This document shows, one piece after another, positions 25,057 to 33,044 of a stretch of 64,000 nt of DNA. Below the pieces are notes generated by a model. The model ran no database searches. It was not told the origin of the DNA and worked only from the letters and a program-made list of their open reading frames with translations. Position 1 is the stretch's first letter. Each line of letters opens with the position of its first letter. The stretch is from positions 81,122-145,121 of the forward strand of contig JAAYYU010000042.1 of NCBI GenBank assembly GCA_012515235.1, written 5' to 3'. The position numbers and the translations under genes are program-made. The stretch comes from Candidatus Anammoximicrobium sp. GTDB taxonomy: Bacteria; Planctomycetota; Planctomycetia; Pirellulales; Pirellulaceae.

Positions 25057-25959
25057 ATGCCGATTACCTTGCCTCCCCTTTCTCGAAGGCGCTTTCTGGC
25101 CAGCGTCGTTGCCGGCTCCGCGACTTGGCTGGCACACGGCTCTTCGGCCCATGCCTCGGCGCGCGACGCGAACCGTTTTGCCCTGTTGTCCGATACCCAC
25201 ATCGCCGGCGACCGGGCAAAGGTGGCTCGCGGCGTCAACATGCACGACAACCTGCAGAAGGTCGTCGGCGAAATCCTGGCCGCACAGTCCGCCCCGGCCG
25301 GTGCCCTGATCGCCGGCGATCTGGCCTTCAATAATGGTACGCTTGAGGATTACGCCGTGCTCGTCGAGCGGTTGCAGCCGCTGCGCCAGCAAGGTGTACC
25401 GGTCCATCTGGCCTTGGGCAATCATGATCACCGCGAGCGGTTCTGGGAGGCGTTGGGCGAGGAGGAGCGAAAGGCATCGGAACTCCCACAAAAGCATGTC
25501 CTGGTGGTTTCCGCCCCCTTGGTCAACTGGTTTGTCCTGGACTCGCTGGACCGAACGGACAAGGTCGCCGGCGAGTTGGGGGAGCAACAGCTGAAATGGC
25601 TGGCGGAGGCGCTGGATCGAGCGGCCGACAAGCCGGCCTTGGTGATGCTGCATCATTATCCCGACAAAAGTTCGGTTTCGACCGGACTGGTCGACACCGA
25701 GCGTTTGTTGGAGGTGCTCTTGCCCCGGCGGCACGTCAAGGCCTGGATCTATGGACATAGCCATGTCTGGAAAGTGGACCAGCGTGAGGGCCTGCATTTG
25801 GTAAACCTGCCAGCCGCAGCCTATGTGTTCGCGGCCAGCATCCCCAACGGCTGGGTCGACGCGCAAGTTGCGGCCGACGGCATGACGTTGGAACTTCGCT
25901 GTCTGGATCCGCAGCACGCTCAGCACGCCCAGCGTATGGAACTGAAGTGGCGAACTTAG
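25057..25959 (+). CDS. Tat-exported metallophosphoesterase
   Basis: A 300-residue calcineurin-like phosphatase. ATG 25057 is preceded by CTGGAGACG and begins a Tat leader (SRRRFLASVVAGSATWLAHG). Binuclear metal motifs are complete: D46-x-H48 (SDTH), GD88 (AGDLAFN), GN122H123D124, MLHH, and GHSH near residue 224. The pattern is closest to CpdA-like cyclic nucleotide phosphodiesterases and related exported phosphatases; the substrate cannot be told. The frame is open from 23995, but that part is antisense to the GH gene. Divergently placed from it with a 216-bp gap. Confidence 0.85.
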   Translation: MPITLPPLSRRRFLASVVAGSATWLAHGSSAHASARDANRFALLSDTHIAGDRAKVARGVNMHDNLQKVVGEILAAQSAPAGALIAGDLAFNNGTLEDYAVLVERLQPLRQQGVPVHLALGNHDHRERFWEALGEEERKASELPQKHVLVVSAPLVNWFVLDSLDRTDKVAGELGEQQLKWLAEALDRAADKPALVMLHHYPDKSSVSTGLVDTERLLEVLLPRRHVKAWIYGHSHVWKVDQREGLHLVNLPAAAYVFAASIPNGWVDAQVAADGMTLELRCLDPQHAQHAQRMELKWRT

Positions 25960-26311
25960 ACGCTCGCGCGACGCTGTCCCGTCACCCATTTGACACGAAG
26001 CGGCGACATGGTAAGTTACTGTCAAGCGGTCGATGAGGCGTGTTCTTGGTCGGCCGCGAAGCACCGTTCGAGAAACAACTGTCCGGATTCCCCGTGGGGT
26101 AAGCTTCCAGCTGGCGGCAGATCGTCGCCTCGCAGCTGGAAAGTTTACGCCAGTGATTCCTCGAACGATGGCAGGCGTCTCTTGATGGCGGCCGACCGTC
26201 ATAGCACAGCGAACGTGTCGGCGGGCGCCCTTTTGGCGCCGCAGGCCATCGCGTCGCAGCAGGTTGCATTCCTTTCCATCGTGTTCCTTCCGTAGCAAGT
26301 CGAGCCAGCTC
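25960..26311. other. Intergenic stretch
   Basis: 352 bp. It contains one inverted repeat, TTCCAGCTG (26105-26113) and CAGCTGGAA (26133-26141), with a 19-bp gap. No T-run, gene or clear promoter. Confidence 0.4.
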
Positions 26312-27412
26312 ATGTCCAGCGCCGCATTCACCTTCGTGTTAGCCGCAATCTTCGGGGCAACGATCCCGGAGGGGACGGTTCAAAAGCACAACGAACTGTT
26401 TCGGAGATTCTGGGGTACGGATTTCGTCTGGAAGTTCGAGGATTTGCCGACCTCGGGCACTGTTCCGGAGTATCGGGTACCCTACTCCGGCCACATCTAT
26501 TTGGATCGTAACGGCGGCACGGTGAATTGCCTGCGCAAATATGATCTGGCCTTCAACGGCGGTCGGATGTTGGCGACCGGTTACGAGGAATGGGATACAA
26601 CGGCGCAGGCCAGACCCACGCCGTCCCGTGGCGGCCTTCTGCGGCTGCGAAGGGTGATGAAGATGGAGACGCCCAACTGGCACGGCCACTGCAACGGCTG
26701 GGCGGCGGCCGCCATCCGGCACGCCGAGCCGCAGACCACGGTCCGGCGGAACGGGGTCAGTTTTACTCCCGCCGATATCAAGGGCCTGTTGGCCGAAGTC
26801 TACATCTACAACGATCTCGACTACCTGATTGGCCAGCACGAGGCAGTGAATGCGGGTGCCTTTCACGCAGCCATCGCCAACTGGCTGGGTCGCGCCGCGC
26901 ATCCCATCGGCTTGGAGGCGGACCCCGGCGAACAGAAGTGGAACTATCCTGCCTACGGCTATGAGATGTCTTCGAGCAAAAGATCCGACGGGGCGGTCGA
27001 TGTGCGGCTGGATCTGACGTATGCCAAGGACTCCAACGGCGAATACCAGCGCAGCCCACGTTACTCGCGTTTCAAGACGTTCCGCTATCGCCTGGACTTG
27101 AACGACGACGGCGAGATCGTCGGCGGAGTGTTCTACGCCAACAGTTCCATGATCGACATGCTGTGGCTGCCGTTGCGGCCGAAGCAAGGACGCGAGGCAG
27201 GCAACGAGCCGGGAAACCCTCACTTGGACGTGGACGAAGTGTTGAGCATCTGGCGGGAATCCGTCCCGGAGGAACTGCGGAAGAAATGGCCGGTCATCGA
27301 TCCGCCGAAGGAAGACAGAATCCTGGATGTCTCCCAGTTGACGGGCTTGGTCCCGGTGCAGGACATCGCGGAATCCGCGAGCTCTTCAGCGGCCGGTGAG
27401 ACCGGCAACTGA
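26312..27412 (+). CDS. Exported transglutaminase-elicitor-like protein
   Basis: A 366-residue protein from ATG 26312; an ATG 16 codons earlier gives a poorer leader. The first residues are hydrophobic (AAFTFVLAAIFGATI), suggesting a short signal peptide. The key segment is NWHGHCNGWAAAAI with Cys127, which fits the nucleophile region of the transglutaminase-elicitor family first known from Phytophthora GP42, where a Cys is followed by .GWA.A. Later Asp- and His-containing segments (YNDLDYLIGQ, AGAFHAAIANWLG, DLNDDGEIVGG) could complete the active site. Such enzymes cross-link Gln and Lys side chains. No calcium-binding assignment was possible. The family call rests mainly on the Cys motif. 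Confidence 0.55.
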   Translation: MSSAAFTFVLAAIFGATIPEGTVQKHNELFRRFWGTDFVWKFEDLPTSGTVPEYRVPYSGHIYLDRNGGTVNCLRKYDLAFNGGRMLATGYEEWDTTAQARPTPSRGGLLRLRRVMKMETPNWHGHCNGWAAAAIRHAEPQTTVRRNGVSFTPADIKGLLAEVYIYNDLDYLIGQHEAVNAGAFHAAIANWLGRAAHPIGLEADPGEQKWNYPAYGYEMSSSKRSDGAVDVRLDLTYAKDSNGEYQRSPRYSRFKTFRYRLDLNDDGEIVGGVFYANSSMIDMLWLPLRPKQGREAGNEPGNPHLDVDEVLSIWRESVPEELRKKWPVIDPPKEDRILDVSQLTGLVPVQDIAESASSSAAGETGN

Positions 27413-27533
27413 GGTTCGAGTCCCGAAGCCCGCCGGCAGCCTTTGAAAGCGGGAAAGCCGCGTCGGCTTGCCGTCGTCAGGCGACTTGACCGCCCCGTTG
27501 GCCACGGCCCCGGTCGCTCGCCGCGGGCTCCCG

Positions 27534-28400
27534 TCAGGCCAACGGCAGCGGCTGGCCACAGCGAGTCAAACGGTCGTGGACTTGGATGACCTGAGCGATC
27601 TCCGGCCGCACTTCGCCCACCCCCAGCGTGCCCAGCAAGCGGCAGGTAGCATACTTCTCCTGCGCCGCCGTGTACTCGGCATCCCATTCCTCAAACCGCG
27701 TTTGCTGCCCCGGATCCTCTCTGGGCCAACGCACCGGATTGGGACAACAACCGCAACGCCAGGGTTTGGGAGTCAATCGGGCCCGAAAACTCGCCTGCAG
27801 TTTGCACAACCGAACATAAAGCGGATCGGCGCCGAGTGCCTGGAACGTCTGTACCGTGGCTGGCGAGACGGGGTCGTACAGGTCGTGCGTCGCGATCGCC
27901 CGCAGACCGGCAAACGTGCGGTAAACCCGAAAGCCATGGCCGGGGTTCACGGCGACGAATTGCTCCAATCGCTGCCAGATCTCCAGTTCGAGCTGTGCAT
28001 CGACCGGCAGCGCCGGCTTGCCGAACCAACGCGCAAACAACTGCTTCAGTTGCCGGCCGCAGGTCGGGGGCGGAAAGTCCAGATCGATGAACGCGACGCG
28101 CGCGGTGTTCAGGATGACCGCCCCGTAGTGGTTCCGCGTCACCGCCAGGAACGGCTCCCCCTGGGAACCGGTGACGCTGTTCAGAACTTCCTCCCGCAAC
28201 GGCTGCTGGCCGTACGCGTAGCGATTTAATCGCTCGCCGCGCAGCAACTGGGCCAGCGCCCGCTGCGCCGCCGTGCGCGCCAGCTCGTGAGCCTCATCCG
28301 GGCTCGCATCGGACGACCGCCAACAGGAGATCGAGACCCGGCCGCCGTCTCGATCGTCCTCCTCAGCAGTCGCCTTGGACCAGTAGCGGGGAATTCTCAC
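27534..28400 (-). CDS. Unrecognised protein (288 aa)
   Basis: The GTG start at 28400 (VRIPRYWSKA) has AGGGAGCC upstream and follows the membrane-protein stop by 22 bp. Upstream in-frame ATG at 28502 would overlap that gene entirely and encode low-complexity Ser/Arg sequence. Visible elements: EPFLAVTRNHYGAVILNTARVAFIDLDFPPP (hydrophobic strand with DxD), GFRVYRTFAGLRAIATHDLYDP (Arg/His-rich), and a Cys group in KPWRCGCCPNPVRWP. The DxD then Arg...His order recalls archaeo-eukaryotic primase or nucleotidyltransferase folds, but this is a guess. No signal peptide; cytoplasmic. Probably co-transcribed with the small membrane protein ahead of it. Confidence 0.6.
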   Translation of the reverse strand: MRIPRYWSKATAEEDDRDGGRVSISCWRSSDASPDEAHELARTAAQRALAQLLRGERLNRYAYGQQPLREEVLNSVTGSQGEPFLAVTRNHYGAVILNTARVAFIDLDFPPPTCGRQLKQLFARWFGKPALPVDAQLELEIWQRLEQFVAVNPGHGFRVYRTFAGLRAIATHDLYDPVSPATVQTFQALGADPLYVRLCKLQASFRARLTPKPWRCGCCPNPVRWPREDPGQQTRFEEWDAEYTAAQEKYATCRLLGTLGVGEVRPEIAQVIQVHDRLTRCGQPLPLA

Positions 28401-28422
28401 GGACGGCTCCCTGAAGTGAGCC

Positions 28423-28665
28423 TCAGCTCTTGATCTTCTGCAGGATGAACAACAGCACCACGGCTCCGACCGTCGCCGAGATGAGGCGACCGATAAGGCC
28501 AATCGCCGCGAGTCCGACGAGGCCGAACAAGAACCCGCCGAGGACCGCCCCGATGATGCCGACGATCAGGTTGCCGACAAGTCCGAAGCTGCGGCCCTTC
28601 ATCAGCTTGCCCGCCAGCCAACCAGCGGCCAAACCGATCAACAAGAAGTAGATCAGATTCATCAT
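28423..28665 (-). CDS. GlsB/YeaQ/YmgE family small membrane protein
   Basis: An 80-residue protein with three membrane helices (LIYFLLIGLAAGWLAGKL, LVGNLIVGIIGAVLGGFLFGLVG, LISATVGAVVLLFIL). It shows the family's GW.AG.....G..L.GNI..GI.GA..GG pattern, also called transglycosylase-associated protein. Members are stress-induced in several bacteria, with no firm function. Start: tandem ATGATG at 28665/28662, preceded by GGGGAG. It lies 22 bp upstream of the unrecognised 288-residue gene. Confidence 0.85.
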   Translation of the reverse strand: MMNLIYFLLIGLAAGWLAGKLMKGRSFGLVGNLIVGIIGAVLGGFLFGLVGLAAIGLIGRLISATVGAVVLLFILQKIKS

Positions 28666-29009
28666 TGGCGTCGCTCCCCAGAAACGGTTTCGCAGCCTGT
28701 CGAAAAAAGGGGGGGGCAGGCTGCTCACAGCGGTCGTTCTTTTTGGATTTCTCCGGCGCAGCTCGGAGCCAGTTCCCTCTTTTCAACCGGCTGTTCGCGA
28801 TTCGCCGCGACAGCCCGTCCCGCGGCGTTCTGGACAATTCAGTATACTCAAATAGCGCGGTCGGGGCCACCGTCCGCGCGGGCCGAGCATACTTGTTTCT
28901 TGTGGCCCGGATAGCCATGATAGGGAAAGGCCGACACGGTGCCGCAGCCACGCGGACCACGGGATGACGCGGGACCATTCGATCCAGACAGCTGACGGAG
29001 CGACTCTCG
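28666..29009. other. Divergent intergenic region
   Basis: 344 bp between the leftward membrane-protein gene and the rightward FHA gene. It includes a run of G (GGGGGGGC, about 28709) and, on the reverse strand, TATACT at about 28842 that could be a -10 without a clear -35. No gene. Confidence 0.4.
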
Positions 29010-29690
29010 ATGAAAGTGAAACTGAGGATTCTGCACGGCACCCTCCAAGACACGCACGGACAGCGCGCCGTCCAGGAAGTCAAGGTGCGAGGTCCGCAAT
29101 TTGTCATCGGCAACGCGGCGGACTGCTCGCTGTGCTGCCGGAGCGATTCCGTGCTTCCCCATCATTGCGAAGTCCTGTTGGAACCTGGCCGAGCGCTGAT
29201 TCGGAAACTGTCCGACCGGGCCGACACGTTCATCAACGGGCAACGGATGGAGCGGGAGCAGGTGCTGCAGGCCGGCGACCACCTCCGGTTGGGGCGGCTG
29301 GAATTTGAAGTCCTGATCGAGGACGCTTCGCCGGCGGCGCCGCCCCCGGTCGAATCCGAATCGCCGACGACCCCGCCCGCGGGGGAGCCTGAACCCGAGC
29401 GCGATCCCGCCGCGGAAGAGATGAGCGACCTGCTGGTCCAAGCCGACGAACGGGACCGGACGATCCGCCAGCAACATCCCGAACTGCGAGTGCTCCATGT
29501 GGAGACGGCTCACGAGGAGACGGCCAAGACGGAGCCGCAGGAAGCGGCAACTGCGGACGAAGCCGGTCCCGTGAAAAAGAAAAAGAAGAAACCCGGCAAA
29601 CTCCCCGTGCGGCCCCCCAAGAACGAAATCACCGGAGAGGATTCCACCTCAGCCGCCCAGGAAGCGCTCCGGAAACTCTTTTCGCGCTGA
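29010..29690 (+). CDS. FHA-domain protein with lysine-rich tail
   Basis: A 226-residue cytoplasmic protein. Residues 1-105 are a forkhead-associated domain: VRGPQFVIGNAADCSL, SVLPHHCEVLLEPGRALIRKLSDRADTFINGQRM and LQAGDHLRLGRLEFEVLI. FHA domains bind phosphothreonine peptides. The canonical GR is replaced by GN, and the S..H motif has an extra residue, so phosphopeptide binding may be altered. An acidic Pro/Glu-rich linker and a KKKKKKPGK basic stretch follow, then a short end that could be a docking helix (SAAQEALRKLF). Start chosen at MKVKLRILHG. Ser/Thr-kinase signalling is abundant in planctomycetes; no kinase gene is adjacent. Confidence 0.75.
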   Translation: MKVKLRILHGTLQDTHGQRAVQEVKVRGPQFVIGNAADCSLCCRSDSVLPHHCEVLLEPGRALIRKLSDRADTFINGQRMEREQVLQAGDHLRLGRLEFEVLIEDASPAAPPPVESESPTTPPAGEPEPERDPAAEEMSDLLVQADERDRTIRQQHPELRVLHVETAHEETAKTEPQEAATADEAGPVKKKKKKPGKLPVRPPKNEITGEDSTSAAQEALRKLFSR

Positions 29691-29782
29691 ACGGTCGCGA
29701 TCACCGGCTCAGGCTTCGTGCGCCGGGCTTCCGATCGGCTGTGTTTTTTGAACTGGATATTTTCGGACTCAGGAGCAAGATC

Positions 29783-30547
29783 ATGACGACCAAGAGGGTA
29801 CTGGTTATGGCTGTCGTACTTGGCATCGCCGCCGTCTCCGCCGCCGCAGCGCAGGAGAACCGCGTGTTCGAATTGCGGACCTATTTCTCGCCGCCGGGGC
29901 GCCTGGACGATCTGCAGGCTCGCTTCCGCCAACACACCGTCAAGCTGTTCTCGAAGCACGGCATGACCAACATCGGCTACTGGCTGCCGATCGACAATCC
30001 CGACAACAAACTCGTCTATCTGCTGGCCTACCCCAGTCGCGAGGCGCGCGAGGCGTCCTGGAAAGCGTTCTTTGCGGATGCCGATTGGCAGGCGGTCAAA
30101 CGGAACACGGAAGCCAACGGACCGATTGTGACGAAGGTCGAATCGGTGCTGCTGGGCCCGACCGACTACTCGCCGGTCGTCAAGCCTGAGGCGGCGGGCG
30201 AACGGGTGTTCGAACTGCGGATCTATACCGCTTCGGCCGGCAACCTGGATAACTTGAACGCGCGTTTCCGCAATCACACGGTGCAGTTGTTCCAGAAGCA
30301 CGGCATGACCAACGTCGGCTACTGGAACCCGCTGGAGGGCCAGCCTGGAGCCGGTCAGACGCTGATCTATATCCTGGCGCACCGCAGTCTGGACGCGGCG
30401 CAGGCGTCGTTTGCCGCCTTCCGCCAGGACCCCGACTGGCTGGCGGCCCGTCAAGCCTCCGAGGACAAGGCCGGCGGCTCGCTGACCGTCAAGGACGGCG
30501 TCAAGTCCGTGTACCTGAAGGCCACCGATTTCTCGCCGATGCGATAG
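29783..30547 (+). CDS. Secreted two-domain NIPSNAP family protein
   Basis: A 254-residue protein with a Sec signal peptide (VLVMAVVLGIAAVSAAAAQ) and two tandem NIPSNAP domains. The domains start at RVFELRTYFSPPGRLDDLQARFRQHT and RVFELRIYTASAGNLDNLNARFRNHT; each continues with KHGMTN.GYW and ends near TDYSP/TDFSP. The domain is a ferredoxin-like (ABM-type) dimeric barrel; its role outside cells is unknown. ATG 29783 follows CAGGAGC. It precedes the FAD oxidoreductase by 71 bp, so an operon is likely. Confidence 0.85.
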   Translation: MTTKRVLVMAVVLGIAAVSAAAAQENRVFELRTYFSPPGRLDDLQARFRQHTVKLFSKHGMTNIGYWLPIDNPDNKLVYLLAYPSREAREASWKAFFADADWQAVKRNTEANGPIVTKVESVLLGPTDYSPVVKPEAAGERVFELRIYTASAGNLDNLNARFRNHTVQLFQKHGMTNVGYWNPLEGQPGAGQTLIYILAHRSLDAAQASFAAFRQDPDWLAARQASEDKAGGSLTVKDGVKSVYLKATDFSPMR

Positions 30548-30618
30548 ACGGCGTCCGCCGCGCGGCGTGCTGGGGCCTGAACCCGCGGCGCAAGTTGCCA
30601 CTCCTGGAGAAATCTACG

Positions 30619-32724
30619 ATGCAAAAACCGCTGTTGACGGTTTCCTGGCTGCTGTGCGGCAGCCTTTGCGCACCCGGACTAGCCGCGGACTATGACCTGG
30701 TGGTCTACGGCGGCACGTCGGCCGGCGTGATCGCGGCGGTGCAGGCCAAGAGGATGGGCAAATCCGTGGTGATCGTCTGCCCTGACAAACATCTGGGCGG
30801 ACTTTCCAGCGGCGGACTCGGGTTCACGGACACCGGCAACAAGGCGGTCATTGGCGGATTGGCCCGCGAGTTCTATCACCGCGTCTGGAAGCACTACGAC
30901 CAGCCCGCGGCCTGGAAGTGGCAGAAGAAAGAGGAGTACGGCAACAAAGGCCAGGGCACGCCCGCCATCGACGGCGAGCAGCGGACGATGTGGATCTTCG
31001 AGCCGCACGTTGCGGAGCAGGTCTTCGAAGGCTACGTCGGCCAGTACGAAATCCCGGTACACCGCGACCAGTGGCTCGATCGGACCAACGGCGTCACTCG
31101 CAACGGCGGCCGGATCGCGAGCATCTCGATGCTCAGCGGCCAGACGTACGCCGGCCGAATGTTCATCGACGCCACGTATGAAGGCGACCTGCTGGCCGCA
31201 GCTGGCGTGGAGTACCACGTCGGCCGCGAGGCGCAAAGCGTCTACGGCGAACAGTGGAACGGCGTCCAAACGGGTGTGTTGCACCACCGGCATCATTTCG
31301 GGGCCGTGAAGAAACCGATCAGCCCCTACGTCGTGCCCGGCGATCCGGCCAGCGGCGTGCTGCCGCGCATCAGCGCGGAACCGCCCGGCGAATTCGGCCA
31401 GGGGGACCACCGTGTCCAAGCGTACTGTTACCGGATGTGCCTGACGGATTGTCCGGAAAACCGCGTCCCGTTTCCCAAACCGGAGGGTTACGACCCACAG
31501 CAGTATGCCCTGCTCCTGCGAATCTTCGACGCGGGCTGGCGCGAAACGTTTGACAAGTTCGACCCGATCCCGAATCACAAGACGGATACGAACAACCACG
31601 GGCCGATGAGCACCGACAACATCGGCTTCAACTACGATTATCCGGAAGCATCCTACGAGCGCCGCCGCGAAATCCTCCGCGAACACACGACCTATCAACA
31701 GGGCTGGCTGTACTTCATCGCCAACGACCCCCGCGTCCCGGCGGACGTCCAGAGCGAAATGCGCCGCTGGGGGCTGGCCCAGGACGAGTTTCCCGACAAC
31801 GGCCACTGGCCGCACCAGATCTATGTGCGCGAGGCGCGACGGATGATCGGCGCGTACGTGATGACCGAAAACGAGCTGCTCAAGCGGCGGCCTACGCCCG
31901 ATTCGGTCGGCATGGGCTCGTACACGATCGATTCGCACAACGTCCAGCGTTACATCACGCCGGGGGCAACGGTGCAAAACGAAGGCGATATCGGCGTGCC
32001 CACCAAGGGACCCTACCAGATCGCCTACGGAGCGCTGACGCCCAAACGCGGCCAGTGCGAGAACCTGCTGGTACCGGTCTGCGTCTCCAGTTCGCACATC
32101 GCCTTCGGTTCGATCCGCATGGAACCGGTGTTCATGATCTTGGGTCAATCAGCCGCTACGGGTGCCGTGATGGCTCTCGACGCCGGTCAAGCCGTCCAAG
32201 ACGTTCCTTATGCCAAGCTGCGTGAACGACTGATCGAAGACGGTCAGGTGCTCGAGCACAGCGGTCCGGGCGCGGGGGCCCGAGCCGGCGTCGATCCGAC
32301 CAAATTGCCCGGCGTCGTCGTGGACGATGCCCGGGCCAAGGTGGCCGGCGTCTGGAAGGAAAGCCAGGCGTCCGCCACGTGGCTCGGACTCAGCTACCGT
32401 CATGACGACAACGCACGCAACGGACAGTGTACCGCTCGTTTCGAGGCCCGGCTTCCCACGTCCGGCCGCTATGAAGTGCGTCTTGCCTATACGCCGAACA
32501 AGAACCGCGCTTCCCACGTGGCGGTGCAAGTCCAGCACGCCAAGGGCCAGCAGCACGTCGCCGTCAATCAGCAGCAACCGCCCGCGATCGACGGCCTGTT
32601 CGCTTCGCTGGGTGTCTTCGATTTCGCCGCCGACCAGGTGGCCGCGGTAGTCGTCTCGAATGCCGGCGCAGACGGTCACGTCATCATCGACGGCGTGCAG
32701 TGGCTCGCCGCCGCACAGGAGTAG
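30619..32724 (+). CDS. Secreted FAD-dependent oxidoreductase with golvesin/Xly-like C-terminal domain
   Basis: A 701-residue exported flavoprotein. ATG 30619 after TGGAGA; signal peptide LLTVSWLLCGSLCAPGLA. The Rossmann dinucleotide motif is VVYGGTSAGVIAAVQAKRMG, followed by KHLGGLSSGGLGFTDTG, the FAD_oxidored family pattern, and a C-terminal FAD segment (AFGSIRMEPVFMILGQSAATGAV). Residues about 565-700 form an extra beta domain (SGRYEVRLAYTPNKNRASHVAVQV, VIIDGVQWL) like the golvesin/xanthan-lyase-associated module, a likely glycan-binding unit. Polysaccharide or sugar oxidation at the surface is inferred. Confidence 0.8.
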   Translation: MQKPLLTVSWLLCGSLCAPGLAADYDLVVYGGTSAGVIAAVQAKRMGKSVVIVCPDKHLGGLSSGGLGFTDTGNKAVIGGLAREFYHRVWKHYDQPAAWKWQKKEEYGNKGQGTPAIDGEQRTMWIFEPHVAEQVFEGYVGQYEIPVHRDQWLDRTNGVTRNGGRIASISMLSGQTYAGRMFIDATYEGDLLAAAGVEYHVGREAQSVYGEQWNGVQTGVLHHRHHFGAVKKPISPYVVPGDPASGVLPRISAEPPGEFGQGDHRVQAYCYRMCLTDCPENRVPFPKPEGYDPQQYALLLRIFDAGWRETFDKFDPIPNHKTDTNNHGPMSTDNIGFNYDYPEASYERRREILREHTTYQQGWLYFIANDPRVPADVQSEMRRWGLAQDEFPDNGHWPHQIYVREARRMIGAYVMTENELLKRRPTPDSVGMGSYTIDSHNVQRYITPGATVQNEGDIGVPTKGPYQIAYGALTPKRGQCENLLVPVCVSSSHIAFGSIRMEPVFMILGQSAATGAVMALDAGQAVQDVPYAKLRERLIEDGQVLEHSGPGAGARAGVDPTKLPGVVVDDARAKVAGVWKESQASATWLGLSYRHDDNARNGQCTARFEARLPTSGRYEVRLAYTPNKNRASHVAVQVQHAKGQQHVAVNQQQPPAIDGLFASLGVFDFAADQVAAVVVSNAGADGHVIIDGVQWLAAAQE

Positions 32725-32803
32725 ATGGGGACTCCGTCCCGACCGGCCGAGAACACGTCCGCGTTGTTCGAAGAAGAGAATCCCTGTCGCCTCGTCCAAC
32801 CAA

Positions 32804-32983
32804 GTAGCAACGGCGACCGAAATCGCTTTCCGGTTTCCGCGGAGCAGGGGGTCAGGCTTACAGATTTCAGTTTGCGCGGGGCTAGGACTTTTCAATGGGA
32901 GAGCGACTGCCCCGCGAAAACTGAAATCTGTAAGCCTGACCCCAGACGGTGAAATCGCCGAGTTATTTCGGCGCCCGTTGCTA
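32804..32983. mobile_element. Putative non-coding element, family B copy 2
   Basis: Left end GTAGCAACGGCGACCGAAAT (32804-32823) and right end ATTTCGGCGCCCGTTGCTAG (32964-32983) are imperfect inverted repeats. The first 40 bp are clearly related to those of copy 1 (11286). The interior is different: here a single family C hairpin, there three family A palindromes. This suggests a target site or carrier for other repeats. Confidence 0.45.
32848..32943. repeat. Long hairpin family C, copy 2
   Basis: Arms 32848-32882 and 32909-32943 (35 bp, one mismatch) around a 26-nt loop. Outer part GGGGTCAGGCTTACAGA is the same as copy 1; the inner part is different (TTTCAGTTTGCGCGGGGC), and both arms changed together. 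Confidence 0.9.
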
Positions 32984-33044
32984 GCCGTCAGACTCCGTGG
33001 GATGAGCAGCAATCAACACGGGACCGTGATCTCTCGAACGATGT

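Larger units (their letters stand above)
32725..33044. other. Intergenic stretch filled by nested repeats
   Basis: 320 bp between convergent genes. It holds the family B ends (32804-32983) and, inside them, hairpin family C copy 2 (32848-32943). GGGAC-TCC-GTCCC just after the FAD gene stop is a weak terminator-like stem. Confidence 0.6.

Noticed and set aside
27388..27440. tRNA-like T-arm (GGTTCGAGTCCC) after the transglutaminase-like gene
   Set aside because: Flanking bases do not form the T stem (two mismatches of five), and no acceptor or anticodon stem could be drawn.
28401..28502. ATG start for the 288-residue unknown protein at 28502
   Set aside because: It would overlap the YeaQ/YmgE-type gene and encode Ser/Arg/Cys low-complexity sequence; the GTG at 28400 has a good ribosome binding site.
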